DNA of 64,000 nucleotides from Microbacterium sp. LWO12-1.2 (GCF_040675875.1 NZ_JBEGII010000001.1:2480001-2544000), one strand, 5' to 3'; shown: positions 44,436 to 53,262, counted from the stretch's first letter. The notes: a model not told the origin generated them from the letters alone. Numbers and translations are program-made.

Positions 44436-45170
44436 ATGCACCGCTACCGGGAGATCGCCCGCGACCTCACGATCCAGATCGCCGAAGGCGCGTTCGACGC
44501 CACAGGGATGCTGCCGCCAGAGGCGCAGCTCGCGATCGCGTTCGAGGTGTCGCGCGGCACGGTCCGCAACGCGCTGGTGCTCATGGCGCGGCAGGGTGCG
44601 ATCGCTCCTCGGCGCGGTTCGGGCTGGCTGGTGCGGACGACCGTGCAGAGCCAGCGCTTCTCGGAGATGCGCTCGTTCGCGCAGTGGGCGTGGAGTCGCG
44701 GTCTGGAGCCGGGCGGGCGCGTCATCGCACAGCAGCGCCGCGCGGCGAGCGCGAGCGAGGTGCGGCTGTTCCGTGGCGGTCGGGGTATCGGGGAAGTGCT
44801 GGAGGTCGTCCGCCTGCGGCTCCTCAACGGACGCATCATGATGCTGGAGCGCACCGCGTACCCGTCCTGGATCGCTCCCCTGGTCGAAGCCCTGCCACCC
44901 GAGGAGCCGTCCGTCGTCGGCGCTCTGGAGTCCCGCGGCGTGCGCATGGTGCACGGTGAGCACTCGATCGATGCCATCGCAGCCCCCAGCGAGGACGCCC
45001 GCCTGCTCGATGTACGGCGATCGAGCCCACTGCTGCGGGTGAAGCGGGTCAGCTATGCCTCGGATGGCCGCGCGATCGAGACGGGCGACGACCGCTACCT
45101 CCCCGATGTCATGTCCTTCCAGGTGCAGGCATCGCTGCAGGGGATGTCACTCACACGCCAGACCGGCTGA
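44436..45170 (+). CDS. GntR/UTRA (HutC-type) transcriptional regulator
   Basis: A 244-residue regulator. The winged helix-turn-helix begins MHRYREIARDLTIQI and contains LPPEAQLAIAFEVSRGTVRNALVLM; the C-terminal domain is a UTRA ligand-binding fold (VLEVVRLRLLNGRIMMLERTAYP). The ATG is preceded by AAGGGA. A longer frame reaching back 54 codons was rejected as it lacks a ribosome site. The neighbouring 254-base divergent region toward the HAD gene shows no clear operator that I can defend. Ligand unknown. Confidence 0.88.
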   Translation: MHRYREIARDLTIQIAEGAFDATGMLPPEAQLAIAFEVSRGTVRNALVLMARQGAIAPRRGSGWLVRTTVQSQRFSEMRSFAQWAWSRGLEPGGRVIAQQRRAASASEVRLFRGGRGIGEVLEVVRLRLLNGRIMMLERTAYPSWIAPLVEALPPEEPSVVGALESRGVRMVHGEHSIDAIAAPSEDARLLDVRRSSPLLRVKRVSYASDGRAIETGDDRYLPDVMSFQVQASLQGMSLTRQTG

Positions 45171-45261
45171 CCTGCGCGAAGGCACGCTTCTGGACAGGTG
45201 TGCGTCGTGGGCCCCGGTATTCGGCCCGGTTCGGCTCGACGCCGCCGTTCGGACCTGCCAC

Positions 45262-45294
45262 GTTCACCCTGCGGTCACCTTCCGGCTGTTCTGT
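45262..45294 (+). promoter_or_regulatory. PHO-box-like direct repeats
   Basis: Adjacent 11-base units GTTCACCCTGC and GGTCACCTTCC followed by a weaker third unit starting GGCTGTT. This is the layout of PhoP (phosphate-starvation) boxes described in Streptomyces. It lies about 80 bases before the start of a secreted phosphatase/nuclease-fold gene. Confidence 0.6.
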
Positions 45295-45375
45295 CGCGTC
45301 GAGGAAGGGCATTCGCGCCTTCCGCCGGCCCCCGGACGGGGCGCCGACCTCGTCTCTGGAAGGAACACCGCAGAC

Positions 45376-47511
45376 ATGTCTTCGTCCCCCGCTCTCGGGA
45401 TGCGCCGGCGCCGGCGCATCCCCCTGCTCACGGCGCTCATCGCCACGGGAGCGCTCATCGCCGCACCCCTGATGCTCGCCTCCCCCGCGGCCGCCGCTGC
45501 CGCGGCGTCCGAGATCACCCTCGCCGACGCCGAGGTCTCCGTCGGTGACACGATCGCCGTCGACTTCGCCACGGATCGCCCCAGCGCCAAGAACTGGGTC
45601 GCGATCTACCCGGAGTCGAAGCCTGAACCCTGCGACGCCTGCGGCATGGCCTGGGCCTACGCCCCCGGCGCGAGCGGGTCGGTGCAGCTCCCCACGAACG
45701 ACCGAGCGGGCAACCCGCTTCCCGCGGGGAGCTACCGGGTCGAGTACCTCTACAACGACGGCTACACGCGTGTCAGCGCGCCGGCCGCGTTCACCATCGA
45801 CGGAGAGCCGGCGGGCGAGGACCCCTACGAGGGACCGGATGTCGACCCGACGAAGCCCATCGACCTTTCGGTCGTGCAGCTGAACGTCTGGGGCAAGACG
45901 ACCGACGCGGCGATGCTCGAGGAGATCGGCGCCGATCTGATCTTCGTCGAGGAGGCGCAGCGTGCTGCGACCGCCGTGGCGAAGGACCTCAGCTTCGACC
46001 ACCACTCCACCGGTGGCAGCGCCGGCATCATCTCGCGGTATCCGATCGTCGATGCAGGCGTCGTCACGGTGCCAGGAACGCAGGGCGGCTGGATGAAGGC
46101 CATCGTGCAGGTGGGCGACACACAGATCGCCGCGTACAGCGGCCACCTGGAGTACCGCTACTACGCCACCTACCTGCCGCGCGGCTACGCGGGTGACGTG
46201 CTCGCCCCTGGCTTCCCGATCGAGTGGCGCGGATGGAACAAGCTGAACGCCCCGGTGACCGATGTGCCGCAGATCCTCGCGGCCAACGAGGCCTCCGGCC
46301 GACCCGCTGCCGCGGCGGCGCTGACCGCCGATATGGCCGAGGAGCGCGCGGCCGGGCGTCTCACGATGATGGGCGCTGACATGAACGAGCCGTCGGTGCT
46401 GGACTGGACCGAGAGCACCGCGCACCTCTACGACCACAACGGCGTCGTCGCCCCCTGGCAGACGACGAGCATCCTGCGCGACGGCGGACTCGTCGACGCG
46501 TACCGGGCGATGTACCCCGATCCCGTGACCCACCCCGGCTTCACCTGGCCGGCGGCCACCCCGAACGTCGATGTCTCGCAGCTCGCCTGGGCGCCGGAGG
46601 CGGACGAGCGGGACCGGATCGACTACGTGTTCTTCGCCCCGGACGACCGGCTGAGCCTGACCGGCACGCGGATCGTCGGACCGGTGGGCGACGTCGTGCG
46701 CGGCGCCAAGGCTCCTCCGGTCTCCGACGAGGAGATCTTCACCCCGCTCACGCTGTGGACCAGCGACCACAAGGGTCTGCAGGCCGAGTTCGTCGTCTGC
46801 GGCGAGGCCTGCCAGGCCGCGCAGGAGCCGGGTGAGCTCGTGGTCGGCACCCCGTCGATCACCGGCACGGCGAAGGCCGGGGAGACGGTCACCGCCGCAC
46901 CCGGCGAGTGGACGGCCGGCACCGCGTTCACCTTCCAGTGGCTCGCCGACGGGCAGCCCATCGACGGCGCGACGTCCGCCACACTGTCGATCCCGTCGAC
47001 ACTCGCCGGCCACGCGCTCTCCGTGCGAGTCGACGGCGCCCTCGACGGCTACGCGCCGGGGTCGGCGACCAGTGCCGCCGTGACCGTCGCCGGCGACGAG
47101 CCCGTGGTGACGGAGCCGACCGTGACGCTCGGAGCGACCACGGTCGTCGCGGGCGGAACTCTGGACGTCAGCGGCACCGGTTTCGCCGCAGGCACCGAGC
47201 TACGGCTGGAGCTGCACTCCACCCCCGTGGTCCTCGGCACCGCGACGACCTCGGCGGCGGGCGAGTTCTCCACCACCGTCCGGATCCCGGCATCCGTCTC
47301 GGCCGGCGCGCACACGCTCGTCGTGGTCAGCCCGGACGGAACGCCGCTGCGCGTCGCGCTCACCGTGACCGCCGCGCAGGGCGCGGGCGCGGGCGCCGAC
47401 GACCTGGCGCAGACGGGTGGCGAGCTCCTCGTGCCGGCCGTCTGGATCGCGCTGGCAGCGCTGACGCTCGGAGGGCTCCTGCTCACCCGACGCCGCATGC
47501 GTCAGCGGTAA
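45376..47511 (+). CDS. Secreted endonuclease/exonuclease/phosphatase-family protein with LAQTG wall anchor
   Basis: A 711-residue surface protein. Residues 1-45 are a signal peptide (arginine-rich start, hydrophobic core, SPAAAAAAA). The N-terminal ~110 residues form a beta domain, then the EEP fold spans about residues 160-475 (start VVQLNVWG, GGSAGIISRYP, MMGADMNEPS, DRIDYVFF, end TSDHKGLQ with the catalytic His). Two Ig-like domains follow (about 490-575 and 580-670). The tail has LAQTGGE at about 676, a hydrophobic helix and an RRRMRQR anchor, matching sortase-E-type LAxTG sorting signals. It may degrade nucleic acid or phosphodiesters at the cell surface; a PHO-box-like element upstream supports phosphate scavenging. 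Confidence 0.88.
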   Translation: MSSSPALGMRRRRRIPLLTALIATGALIAAPLMLASPAAAAAAASEITLADAEVSVGDTIAVDFATDRPSAKNWVAIYPESKPEPCDACGMAWAYAPGASGSVQLPTNDRAGNPLPAGSYRVEYLYNDGYTRVSAPAAFTIDGEPAGEDPYEGPDVDPTKPIDLSVVQLNVWGKTTDAAMLEEIGADLIFVEEAQRAATAVAKDLSFDHHSTGGSAGIISRYPIVDAGVVTVPGTQGGWMKAIVQVGDTQIAAYSGHLEYRYYATYLPRGYAGDVLAPGFPIEWRGWNKLNAPVTDVPQILAANEASGRPAAAAALTADMAEERAAGRLTMMGADMNEPSVLDWTESTAHLYDHNGVVAPWQTTSILRDGGLVDAYRAMYPDPVTHPGFTWPAATPNVDVSQLAWAPEADERDRIDYVFFAPDDRLSLTGTRIVGPVGDVVRGAKAPPVSDEEIFTPLTLWTSDHKGLQAEFVVCGEACQAAQEPGELVVGTPSITGTAKAGETVTAAPGEWTAGTAFTFQWLADGQPIDGATSATLSIPSTLAGHALSVRVDGALDGYAPGSATSAAVTVAGDEPVVTEPTVTLGATTVVAGGTLDVSGTGFAAGTELRLELHSTPVVLGTATTSAAGEFSTTVRIPASVSAGAHTLVVVSPDGTPLRVALTVTAAQGAGAGADDLAQTGGELLVPAVWIALAALTLGGLLLTRRRMRQR

Positions 47512-47518
47512 CCGCAGC

Positions 47519-47564
47519 ACGAAGGCCCCGACTCCCCCGTCCTCCGGGGAGCCGGGGCCTTCGT
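47519..47564 (+). terminator. Strong hairpin after the LAQTG protein gene
   Basis: ACGAAGGCCCCG pairs perfectly with CGGGGCCTTCGT, with an inner CTCCCC/GGGGAG stem. It starts eight bases after the stop and lies between convergent genes. Confidence 0.85.
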
Positions 47565-47601
47565 CATGCGGCGTACGCCGGCGCACCGAGAACCCCGCCG
47601 C

Positions 47602-48414
47602 TCACATCCGTGCGTAGCGCGCACGCGCGAAGCAGAACACCCCATAGAGAGCGAGCCCGGCGCCCACTGTCCAGAGGATGATCCCGCCGAAGGGCAGCCC
47701 GGCCAGACTGCGCAGCGCCGCATCCAGTCCGCCGGCCTTCTCCGGGTCGTGCGTGACGGCGGCGATGACGAAGAGCACCCCGGCCACTGCGACCGCGATC
47801 CCCTTCGCGATGTAGCCGGCGACGCCGAAGGCGACGATCCCGGAACTCGCGGCCCCGGCCGGCAGCGCGAGACTCTTCCTGAAGGCGCGGGTGATCCCCC
47901 GCACGATGAACGCGACGCCGACGGCGACCACGCCGAGGCCGACCACCACCAGCAGCACGACGCCGGCCGGCACCGCCAGCAGACGCGCACTGAACGACTG
48001 CGACGATTCGGATGACTGCGACTGACCGCCGAGGGCGTAGACGAGGGCGGTCGCGCCGATCGCGAGATAGGCGGCGGCAGTGCCGAGGAACTTCGCTCGG
48101 TGACCCCACTTCTTCGTGGAGTCCGGGTCGCGCTCAGCCACCGCTTCGGCGATCTGCCAGATCGCGAGCGCCAGCAGTCCGAGCACGATGACCCAGAGCA
48201 GGAGCACTCCCGCCGGCGCCTGCTGGATCTGCGCCAGCGCCCCGCCCTGATCGGCGTTGCCTCCGCCCCCGCCGATCGCGATCGAGATGGCGATCGCGCC
48301 GATCAGGATGTGCAGGATGCCGAGGACGACGTAGCCGATGCGGGCGAGGGTGCGGAATGCCCGGGAATCCTGGGCAGCCGCGGCGGTGGAGGAAGCCGAC
48401 GAGGAGATGTTCAT
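47602..48414 (-). CDS. DUF1206 membrane protein
   Basis: A 270-residue protein with about six hydrophobic helices in three similar blocks. Each block carries a variant of ARIGYVVLGILHILIG or VAGYIAKGIAVAVAG, the repeat typical of DUF1206 proteins of actinobacteria. No function is known. The ATG (MNISSSASST) overlaps the PAP2 gene's stop, so both are translated together. Confidence 0.85.
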   Translation of the reverse strand: MNISSSASSTAAAAQDSRAFRTLARIGYVVLGILHILIGAIAISIAIGGGGGNADQGGALAQIQQAPAGVLLLWVIVLGLLALAIWQIAEAVAERDPDSTKKWGHRAKFLGTAAAYLAIGATALVYALGGQSQSSESSQSFSARLLAVPAGVVLLVVVGLGVVAVGVAFIVRGITRAFRKSLALPAGAASSGIVAFGVAGYIAKGIAVAVAGVLFVIAAVTHDPEKAGGLDAALRSLAGLPFGGIILWTVGAGLALYGVFCFARARYARM

Positions 48415-49139
48415 GAGGGGCTCACGCTTTCGTTCGAGTGTTCGGGGGACGGGGTGCCGACCGCGCGGAGCGCACGACGGTCGCGGACGGCCTCGACGCA
48501 GACCCAGACCACTGTCGCGACGGCGATCCCCTCCAGCAGTCCGGCGACGACGTCGCTCAGCCAGTGCGCGTGCAGGAAAGTGCGGCTCCACATCATCGCG
48601 ACGACCCACACCGCCCCCACCACCCAGACGTACCAGCGGCGGAGCACGATGCCGAGGACGACGGCCACCGTCGTGGCGACAGCCGTATGACCGGAGGGGA
48701 AGGAGGTCGCCACGCTCTCGGCGAGCGAATCCGCAGGGCGCGTACGACCGATGACGGCGGCCATGGTCGCGCCGACGGCGACGACGACCACCATCGCGAT
48801 CGCCAGCGTCGCGGCATCCGCTCTCCGGCCACGCCACAGCAGGCACGCGATCAGCACGACGCCCACGACGATCATGCCGATCATGCCGCCGACGACGGCC
48901 GGCACCCAGGCGACGATGATCCCCACGTCGCCGGTCGTCGCCCGCATGAGGTCGTTCCACCACACGTCGATCCCGAGCGGCTCGTGCCCACCGACCGCGA
49001 CGATGCCGCGCAGGGCGACGAACGCGACGGTGGCGGCGATGCCCACGAGGAGCGCCGTGTGGCGACGGGCGACGTCGGACACGCGGAGCTCAGGCGAGAG
49101 GATCGCTGTTGCGGATGCTCCGGCGCGTGACGCGCTCAC
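48411..49139 (-). CDS. PAP2-family membrane phosphatase
   Basis: A 242-residue phosphatidic-acid-phosphatase-like protein with about six helices. The active-site motifs are present: GRTRPADS, FPSGHTAV with the catalytic His, and SRTFLHAHWLSDV. It would dephosphorylate lipid phosphates or polyprenyl pyrophosphate at the membrane. The GTG start chosen overlaps the upstream small gene by about 50 bases; a second GTG at 49082 would avoid that and may be the true start. Confidence 0.88.
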   Translation of the reverse strand: MSASRAGASATAILSPELRVSDVARRHTALLVGIAATVAFVALRGIVAVGGHEPLGIDVWWNDLMRATTGDVGIIVAWVPAVVGGMIGMIVVGVVLIACLLWRGRRADAATLAIAMVVVVAVGATMAAVIGRTRPADSLAESVATSFPSGHTAVATTVAVVLGIVLRRWYVWVVGAVWVVAMMWSRTFLHAHWLSDVVAGLLEGIAVATVVWVCVEAVRDRRALRAVGTPSPEHSNESVSPS

Positions 49140-49350
49140 CCGTGGCGGGGTCGACCGCGGTGCGCGCGACCGACTCGGTGCGACGGCTGCGCATCACCAG
49201 GACGAGACTGATCAGGAAGACCAGGACGCCGGCGCCCATGAGGATGTACCCGATCAGATCGAGGTCGACGAACCCTCCGGTGTCGATGTTGAGCGCGAAG
49301 ACGAGGATCGCTCCGATGACGATGAGCGCGATGCCGGTTCCGATACCCAT
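49090..49350 (-). CDS. DUF6458 small membrane protein
   Basis: An 86-residue protein with two hydrophobic helices (about 4-20 and 33-52) and a charged tail with RRTESVAR. The opening MGIGTGIALIVIGAILVFAL and DLDLIGYILMGAGV are the DUF6458 pattern, common in Microbacteriaceae and Streptomyces. Function unknown. It is the first gene of the leftward unit with PAP2 and DUF1206, divergent from the ArsR-phosphatase fusion. Confidence 0.8.
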   Translation of the reverse strand: MGIGTGIALIVIGAILVFALNIDTGGFVDLDLIGYILMGAGVLVFLISLVLVMRSRRTESVARTAVDPATGERVTRRSIRNSDPLA

Positions 49351-49404
49351 GATGCTGCTTCCTCTCCGGGGCCGCGTCTGCGGCCCGCACGGGACACCAT
49401 AAGG

Positions 49405-49418
49405 TCAATCGGCGTTGA
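49405..49418. promoter_or_regulatory. ArsR-type operator candidate TCAA-N6-TTGA
   Basis: The inverted repeat TCAATCGGCGTTGA lies between the DUF6458 gene and the ArsR-phosphatase fusion gene. ArsR-family repressors often bind such AT-flanked dyads; a further TCAATC follows at once. Confidence 0.45.
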
Positions 49419-49457
49419 GTCAATCCTCATGGACATAGGTGCTGCGAGGTGGTAGGG

Positions 49458-50126
49458 ATGGAGTCGATGACCAATCTGGAACGCCGCGCGGGGATCTTCG
49501 CCGCACTCGCCGATCAGACGCGCCTGCGCATCGTCGACCTGCTCACGCTCGGCGATCTGTCGTCCTCCGAGATCGGCGCGACCCTCGATCTGCGCTCGAA
49601 TCTGATCGCGCATCACCTCGGCGTCCTGGAGTCCGCCCAGATCGTCGCCCGCACCCGGTCGGAGTTCGACCGGCGACGCACGTATATCGGGCTGCGCCCC
49701 GAGGTCTTCGACACCCTCGCTCCTCCGAGCGTGATCCCCCCGCGGCGCGTCCTCTTCGTCTGCACGGCCAACTCCGCGCGATCCCAGCTCGCCGAGACGA
49801 TCTGGCGCGATGCGAGCGCGGTCGATGTCGCCTCCGCCGGCACCCGTCCCGCCGAGGAGGTGAACCCCGAGGCCATCGCCGCGGCAGCCCGGCACGGACT
49901 CGCCATGCGCCCCGCCCACCCGCCGCAGCACATCGACGACGTCCGCGCGGATGGCGACCTGGTGATCACGGTCTGCGACGACGCCCACGAGCGACTGCGC
50001 GACGGAGACGACCTGCACTGGTCGATCCGCGACCCCGCACGCGTCGGCACCGCCGCCTTCGATGCCGCCTTCGACGCCCTCTGCCTGCGCATCCGGGCCT
50101 TGTCCTCGCGCCTCGTCGCCGCCTGA
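49458..50126 (+). CDS. ArsR regulator fused to low-molecular-weight phosphatase-like (ArsC-type) domain
   Basis: A 222-residue fusion. Residues ~5-85 are an ArsR winged helix (IFAALADQTRLRIVDLLT, SSSEIGATLDLRSNLIAHHLGVL); residues ~95-220 are a low-molecular-weight tyrosine-phosphatase/arsenate-reductase fold with the CX5R loop CTANSAR. The phosphatase Asp-Pro appears in SIRDPARVG. I chose the ATG with GAGG upstream. Such fusions exist in actinobacteria and are often tied to arsenic resistance, but no ArsB/Acr3 pump is visible; an MFS drug pump follows instead. Confidence 0.85.
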   Translation: MESMTNLERRAGIFAALADQTRLRIVDLLTLGDLSSSEIGATLDLRSNLIAHHLGVLESAQIVARTRSEFDRRRTYIGLRPEVFDTLAPPSVIPPRRVLFVCTANSARSQLAETIWRDASAVDVASAGTRPAEEVNPEAIAAAARHGLAMRPAHPPQHIDDVRADGDLVITVCDDAHERLRDGDDLHWSIRDPARVGTAAFDAAFDALCLRIRALSSRLVAA

Positions 50127-50140
50127 GCGCGGCGACGCCC

Positions 50141-50157
50141 CCGACCATTCTGGTCGG
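50141..50157. promoter_or_regulatory. Operator candidate CCGACCA-N3-TGGTCGG
   Basis: Perfect 7-base inverted arms separated by TTC, upstream of the MFS-TetR unit. A similar GGTCGG half follows, and TATAGGCT may be the -10. It is a plausible TetR binding site. Confidence 0.5.
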
Positions 50158-50237
50158 CTTCACAGCCGAATCGGTCGGACCTCGATATAGGCTCACTCGT
50201 GGCCGCCCCACGTTGCGGCACGAGTGAGGAGACCGAG

Positions 50238-51689
50238 ATGACGACCGACACCCCGTCCCCCCGAAGCCGCTGGTGGGCCCTCGGCATCCTCACCCTCAGC
50301 CAGTTGATGGTCGTGCTCGACGTGACCATCGTGAACATCGCGCTGCCCTCCGCCCAGACCGAGCTCGGATTCGCCGACGAGGGCCGCCACTGGCTGGTCA
50401 CCGGCTACGCGCTGGCGTTCGGCAGCCTGCTGCTGATCGGCGGTCGCCTGAGCGACTACTTCGGGCGCCGGCGGATGCTGGTGATCGGGCTCGTCGGCTT
50501 CGCCCTCGCATCCGCTCTCGGCGGCTTCGCCGACGGACTCCCCGCCCTGCTCTCGGCGCGCGTCCTGCAAGGCGCGTTCGGTGCGCTGCTCGCGCCGGCC
50601 GCACTGTCCTTGGTCTCCACGACCTTCGAAGACCGCAGGAGCCGCCTCCGCGCCTTCGCTGTCTTCGGCGCCGTGTCTTCGGCGGGCGGCGCGGTCGGCC
50701 TTCTCCTCGGCGGGCTGCTGACCGAGTACCTGTCGTGGCGCTGGTGCATGTGGGTGAACCTCCCGATCGCCGCAGCCGCCCTCGCCGGGATGTGGCTCAT
50801 CCGCACGCAGCCCGTGCTCGATCGCACCAGGCTCGACCTGCCGGGGGCCGCCACCTCCGTGCTCGGCATGGTCGCGCTCGTCTTCGGCCTGGCGATGGCC
50901 GAGCACAACGGATGGGGCAGCATCGCGACGCTCGGCCCGCTGCTCGCCGGGGTGATCCTGATCGCCGTGTTCGTGCTCATCGAGCGGCGGGCCGCGCATC
51001 CGCTCCTCCCCCTCCGCGTCATCCTCGACCGCGATCGGGGTGCCGCGAACCTCGTGGGTCTCCTCGTCAACGGCGGACTCTTCGCGGTGTTCCTGTTCAG
51101 CACGTACTACCTGACGGAGGGTCTCGGATACTCCCCACTGCAGACGGGGTTGAGCTTCATCCCGGTCGTCGCGGGGATCATCGCGACCTCGACACTCGCC
51201 GGGTCCGCTGTCGCCGCCCGGTTCGGCCCCCGATCCGTCATCACGACCGGCAGCGTCATCGCGGCGCTCGGCCTCGTCTGGCAGACGACCGCGGGGCTGG
51301 ACAGCGCGTTCGTCCCCGACCTGCTTCCGGGGCTGACCCTGTACGGACTCGGACTCGGCCTCGTGTTCGGTCGACTTCAGGAGGCCGCGACCGCCCGCGC
51401 CGAGCGCCGCGATGTCGGCGTGGCATCCGCGATGATCAACGCCAGCCAGGAGGTGGGTGGCGCGGCCGGAACAGCGCTCGTCAGCTCGCTCGCCGCCGCC
51501 GCAGCCGCCGCATTCGTCGCGACGGCGCCGCCGTCCGCCACACTCAGCGCCTCGGCTACGGTGGAGAGCTACCAGGCCGCACTGTGGGCCGCGTTCGCGC
51601 TCTACGTGGTCGCCGCGACCGTCTCGGTGCTCCTGTTCCGCCGGGGCGTGGTCGAGATCGACCCCACCGCCGAACCGATCGCGCACTAG
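50238..51689 (+). CDS. DHA2-family MFS multidrug transporter
   Basis: A 483-residue efflux pump with fourteen predicted helices. It has the DHA2 motif C-like GAVSSAGGAVGLLLGG, the N-terminal VVLDVTIVNIALPSA and the loop GGRLSDYFGRRRML (motif A). The C-terminal third has the extra two helices of DHA2 (QacA-like) pumps. GAGGAG before the ATG supports the start. The TetR gene follows 9 bases later, so the pump and its repressor form one operon. Confidence 0.92.
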   Translation: MTTDTPSPRSRWWALGILTLSQLMVVLDVTIVNIALPSAQTELGFADEGRHWLVTGYALAFGSLLLIGGRLSDYFGRRRMLVIGLVGFALASALGGFADGLPALLSARVLQGAFGALLAPAALSLVSTTFEDRRSRLRAFAVFGAVSSAGGAVGLLLGGLLTEYLSWRWCMWVNLPIAAAALAGMWLIRTQPVLDRTRLDLPGAATSVLGMVALVFGLAMAEHNGWGSIATLGPLLAGVILIAVFVLIERRAAHPLLPLRVILDRDRGAANLVGLLVNGGLFAVFLFSTYYLTEGLGYSPLQTGLSFIPVVAGIIATSTLAGSAVAARFGPRSVITTGSVIAALGLVWQTTAGLDSAFVPDLLPGLTLYGLGLGLVFGRLQEAATARAERRDVGVASAMINASQEVGGAAGTALVSSLAAAAAAAFVATAPPSATLSASATVESYQAALWAAFALYVVAATVSVLLFRRGVVEIDPTAEPIAH

Positions 51690-51698
51690 GAAGGACGG

Positions 51699-52253
51699 AT
51701 GACGATGATGACCGCGCCCCTGTCAGGACCGATCGACGCCGCAGCTTCGCTGTTCGCACGGCACGGCTTCGCGCGCACCAGCGTGCAGGCCGTGGCCGAC
51801 GCCGCCGGGTACTCCAAGGCGGGATTGCTCCACCACTTCCCCACCAAGCTCGCCCTCCACGCGGCCGTCGTCGACGCCTGCAGAACGGAGACCGCCCGCG
51901 TCCGCGACCGCGTCGCCGAGCTCCCGATCGGCGCGGAACGGGACAGACGGGCGATCGAGCTGCTCGTCGACCTCTCGCTGGCCCGCCCCGGACTCGTCAG
52001 CCTCCTCCTCAGCACGATCGTGCCGATGGGCGACGACGACACCGCCCCGCTCGACGACCTCGGAGACCTGCTCTTCGAGGCCTTCGACGACGCTCCCCCT
52101 TCGGAGGCCCGCCGCATCCGCGTCACCGGAGCGCTCGTCGCCCTCGGCATCCTCTCCCTCGAAGCCCGCCGGTGCGACAACGCCTCCCCGTGGCGGAACG
52201 AGATCATCGCGACGAGCGTCGACGCACTCGGGCACGCGGAGCCGGGGCGCTGA
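51699..52253 (+). CDS. TetR-family transcriptional regulator
   Basis: A 184-residue regulator with an N-terminal helix-turn-helix (FARHGFARTSVQAVADAAGYSKAGLLHHFPTK) and a helical ligand domain. AGGAAGG lies before the ATG. It is cotranscribed with the MFS pump and most likely represses it. Confidence 0.9.
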   Translation: MTMMTAPLSGPIDAAASLFARHGFARTSVQAVADAAGYSKAGLLHHFPTKLALHAAVVDACRTETARVRDRVAELPIGAERDRRAIELLVDLSLARPGLVSLLLSTIVPMGDDDTAPLDDLGDLLFEAFDDAPPSEARRIRVTGALVALGILSLEARRCDNASPWRNEIIATSVDALGHAEPGR

Positions 52254-52443
52254 GGAACTCCGGCTTGCCGTCGCGCAGGACCGTCGCAGTCCCGAGGTTG
52301 GCGACCGTTCCGTCCGCCGCATAGTCCTCGGCGACGAAGTGGATGTACACCTCGGGTGCTGTCATCTGGCGAGCGTTGCAGAAGCTGAGGACAACTCGGG
52401 GACTCTGCTGCGCGACGGCCGTGCCGATGGTCCCGATGGGCGC
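52252..52443 (-). pseudogene. Remnant of an NADPH-dependent FMN reductase
   Basis: On the minus strand about 64 residues read APIGTIGTAVAQQ, VVLSFCNARQM, TAPEVYIHF, and ADGTVANLGT, matching the C-terminal half of FMN_red-type flavodoxin-fold reductases (the GTA-AQ, LRxVL, PEV and DG landmarks). The flavin-binding N terminus is absent and the end is arginine-rich nonsense. No intact gene can be drawn. The remaining part of this 295-base gap holds nothing else I can support. Confidence 0.55.
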
Positions 52444-52548
52444 CCCGACCACAGCAGCCGAGTGAACAACGTGCGCCGCCTGACCGGGCGCGGCCACGGC
52501 AGAGCGAGACGAAGCGCCCACCGACACGCTTCGTCCGCATTCGCCCGC

Positions 52549-53172
52549 TTAGGAACGGATAGCGAAACCACCGGTCCAGGGCACCTCTTCGCGCACCGCG
52601 AGGACGAGCTGGAGGAATCCGAGAGCCTCGAGTTCCCGCGCCCGCTTCAACGACCCTGCGTCGGCCACTGAGACGCCGCCGGCCGAGATGATCCCGGTCA
52701 ACTGCGCTTTGGCCTGGTCGTCGTCACTCGCGACGATCACGGTCGTGGGGACGCCGCCCACCTCGCGCGACCCGAGAGTGGCGGCAAAATTGGTGTTGAA
52801 GGCCTTGACGACCTTCGCATCGGGAACCGCTCGCTGGAACTCAGCAGCAGCGGAGGAGTCAGCGGGCACCGTGAGTGCGTCGAACGTGTCGAAATCGACC
52901 GGATTGGTGACATCGATGACGATCTTCCCCTGCAGCTGCTCGGCGTACGTCTCGATGACGTCTGCGACCGCAGGGTAAGGAATTGCGAGCACGACGATCT
53001 CACCTGCCAGCGCCTCCCCGAAGGCGGCCGCCGTGCCTCCGACTTGCTCTGCCAGGGCGGCAGCTTTCGCCGAGTCCCTCGCGACAGCCTGCACCGACGC
53101 GCCACCCTTCGCGACGATGCCCGCGATCGCCGTGCCCATGTTCCCCGTTCCGATGATGGAGATGCTTGCCAC
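52549..53172 (-). CDS. F420-dependent NADP reductase-like Rossmann protein
   Basis: A 207-residue protein starting with the dinucleotide motif IIGTGNMG and containing IPYPAVADVIETYAEQLQGK and VKAFNTNFA, the layout of coenzyme-F420:NADP oxidoreductase-like proteins. It may reduce NADP or act as a redox-linked oxidoreductase. The start is GTG with AGGAGG upstream. It is divergent from a MarR gene, which suggests induction by a MarR ligand. Confidence 0.85.
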   Translation of the reverse strand: MASISIIGTGNMGTAIAGIVAKGGASVQAVARDSAKAAALAEQVGGTAAAFGEALAGEIVVLAIPYPAVADVIETYAEQLQGKIVIDVTNPVDFDTFDALTVPADSSAAAEFQRAVPDAKVVKAFNTNFAATLGSREVGGVPTTVIVASDDDQAKAQLTGIISAGGVSVADAGSLKRARELEALGFLQLVLAVREEVPWTGGFAIRS

Positions 53173-53192
53173 GTTTCGTCCTCCTGCTCAAT

Positions 53193-53205
53193 TAGGTTGC
53201 AACTA
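53193..53205. promoter_or_regulatory. MarR-type operator candidate (GTTGCAAC dyad)
   Basis: TAGGTTGCAACTA is an almost perfect dyad centred on GTTGCAAC, in the 90-base divergent region between the reductase and MarR genes. A partial repeat TACAACTACTT follows. Confidence 0.55.
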
Positions 53206-53262
53206 CAACTACTTCTGACAATCTACTCTCGACCTCAGCTGTTCCTCTAGGGTTGGTGCGAT

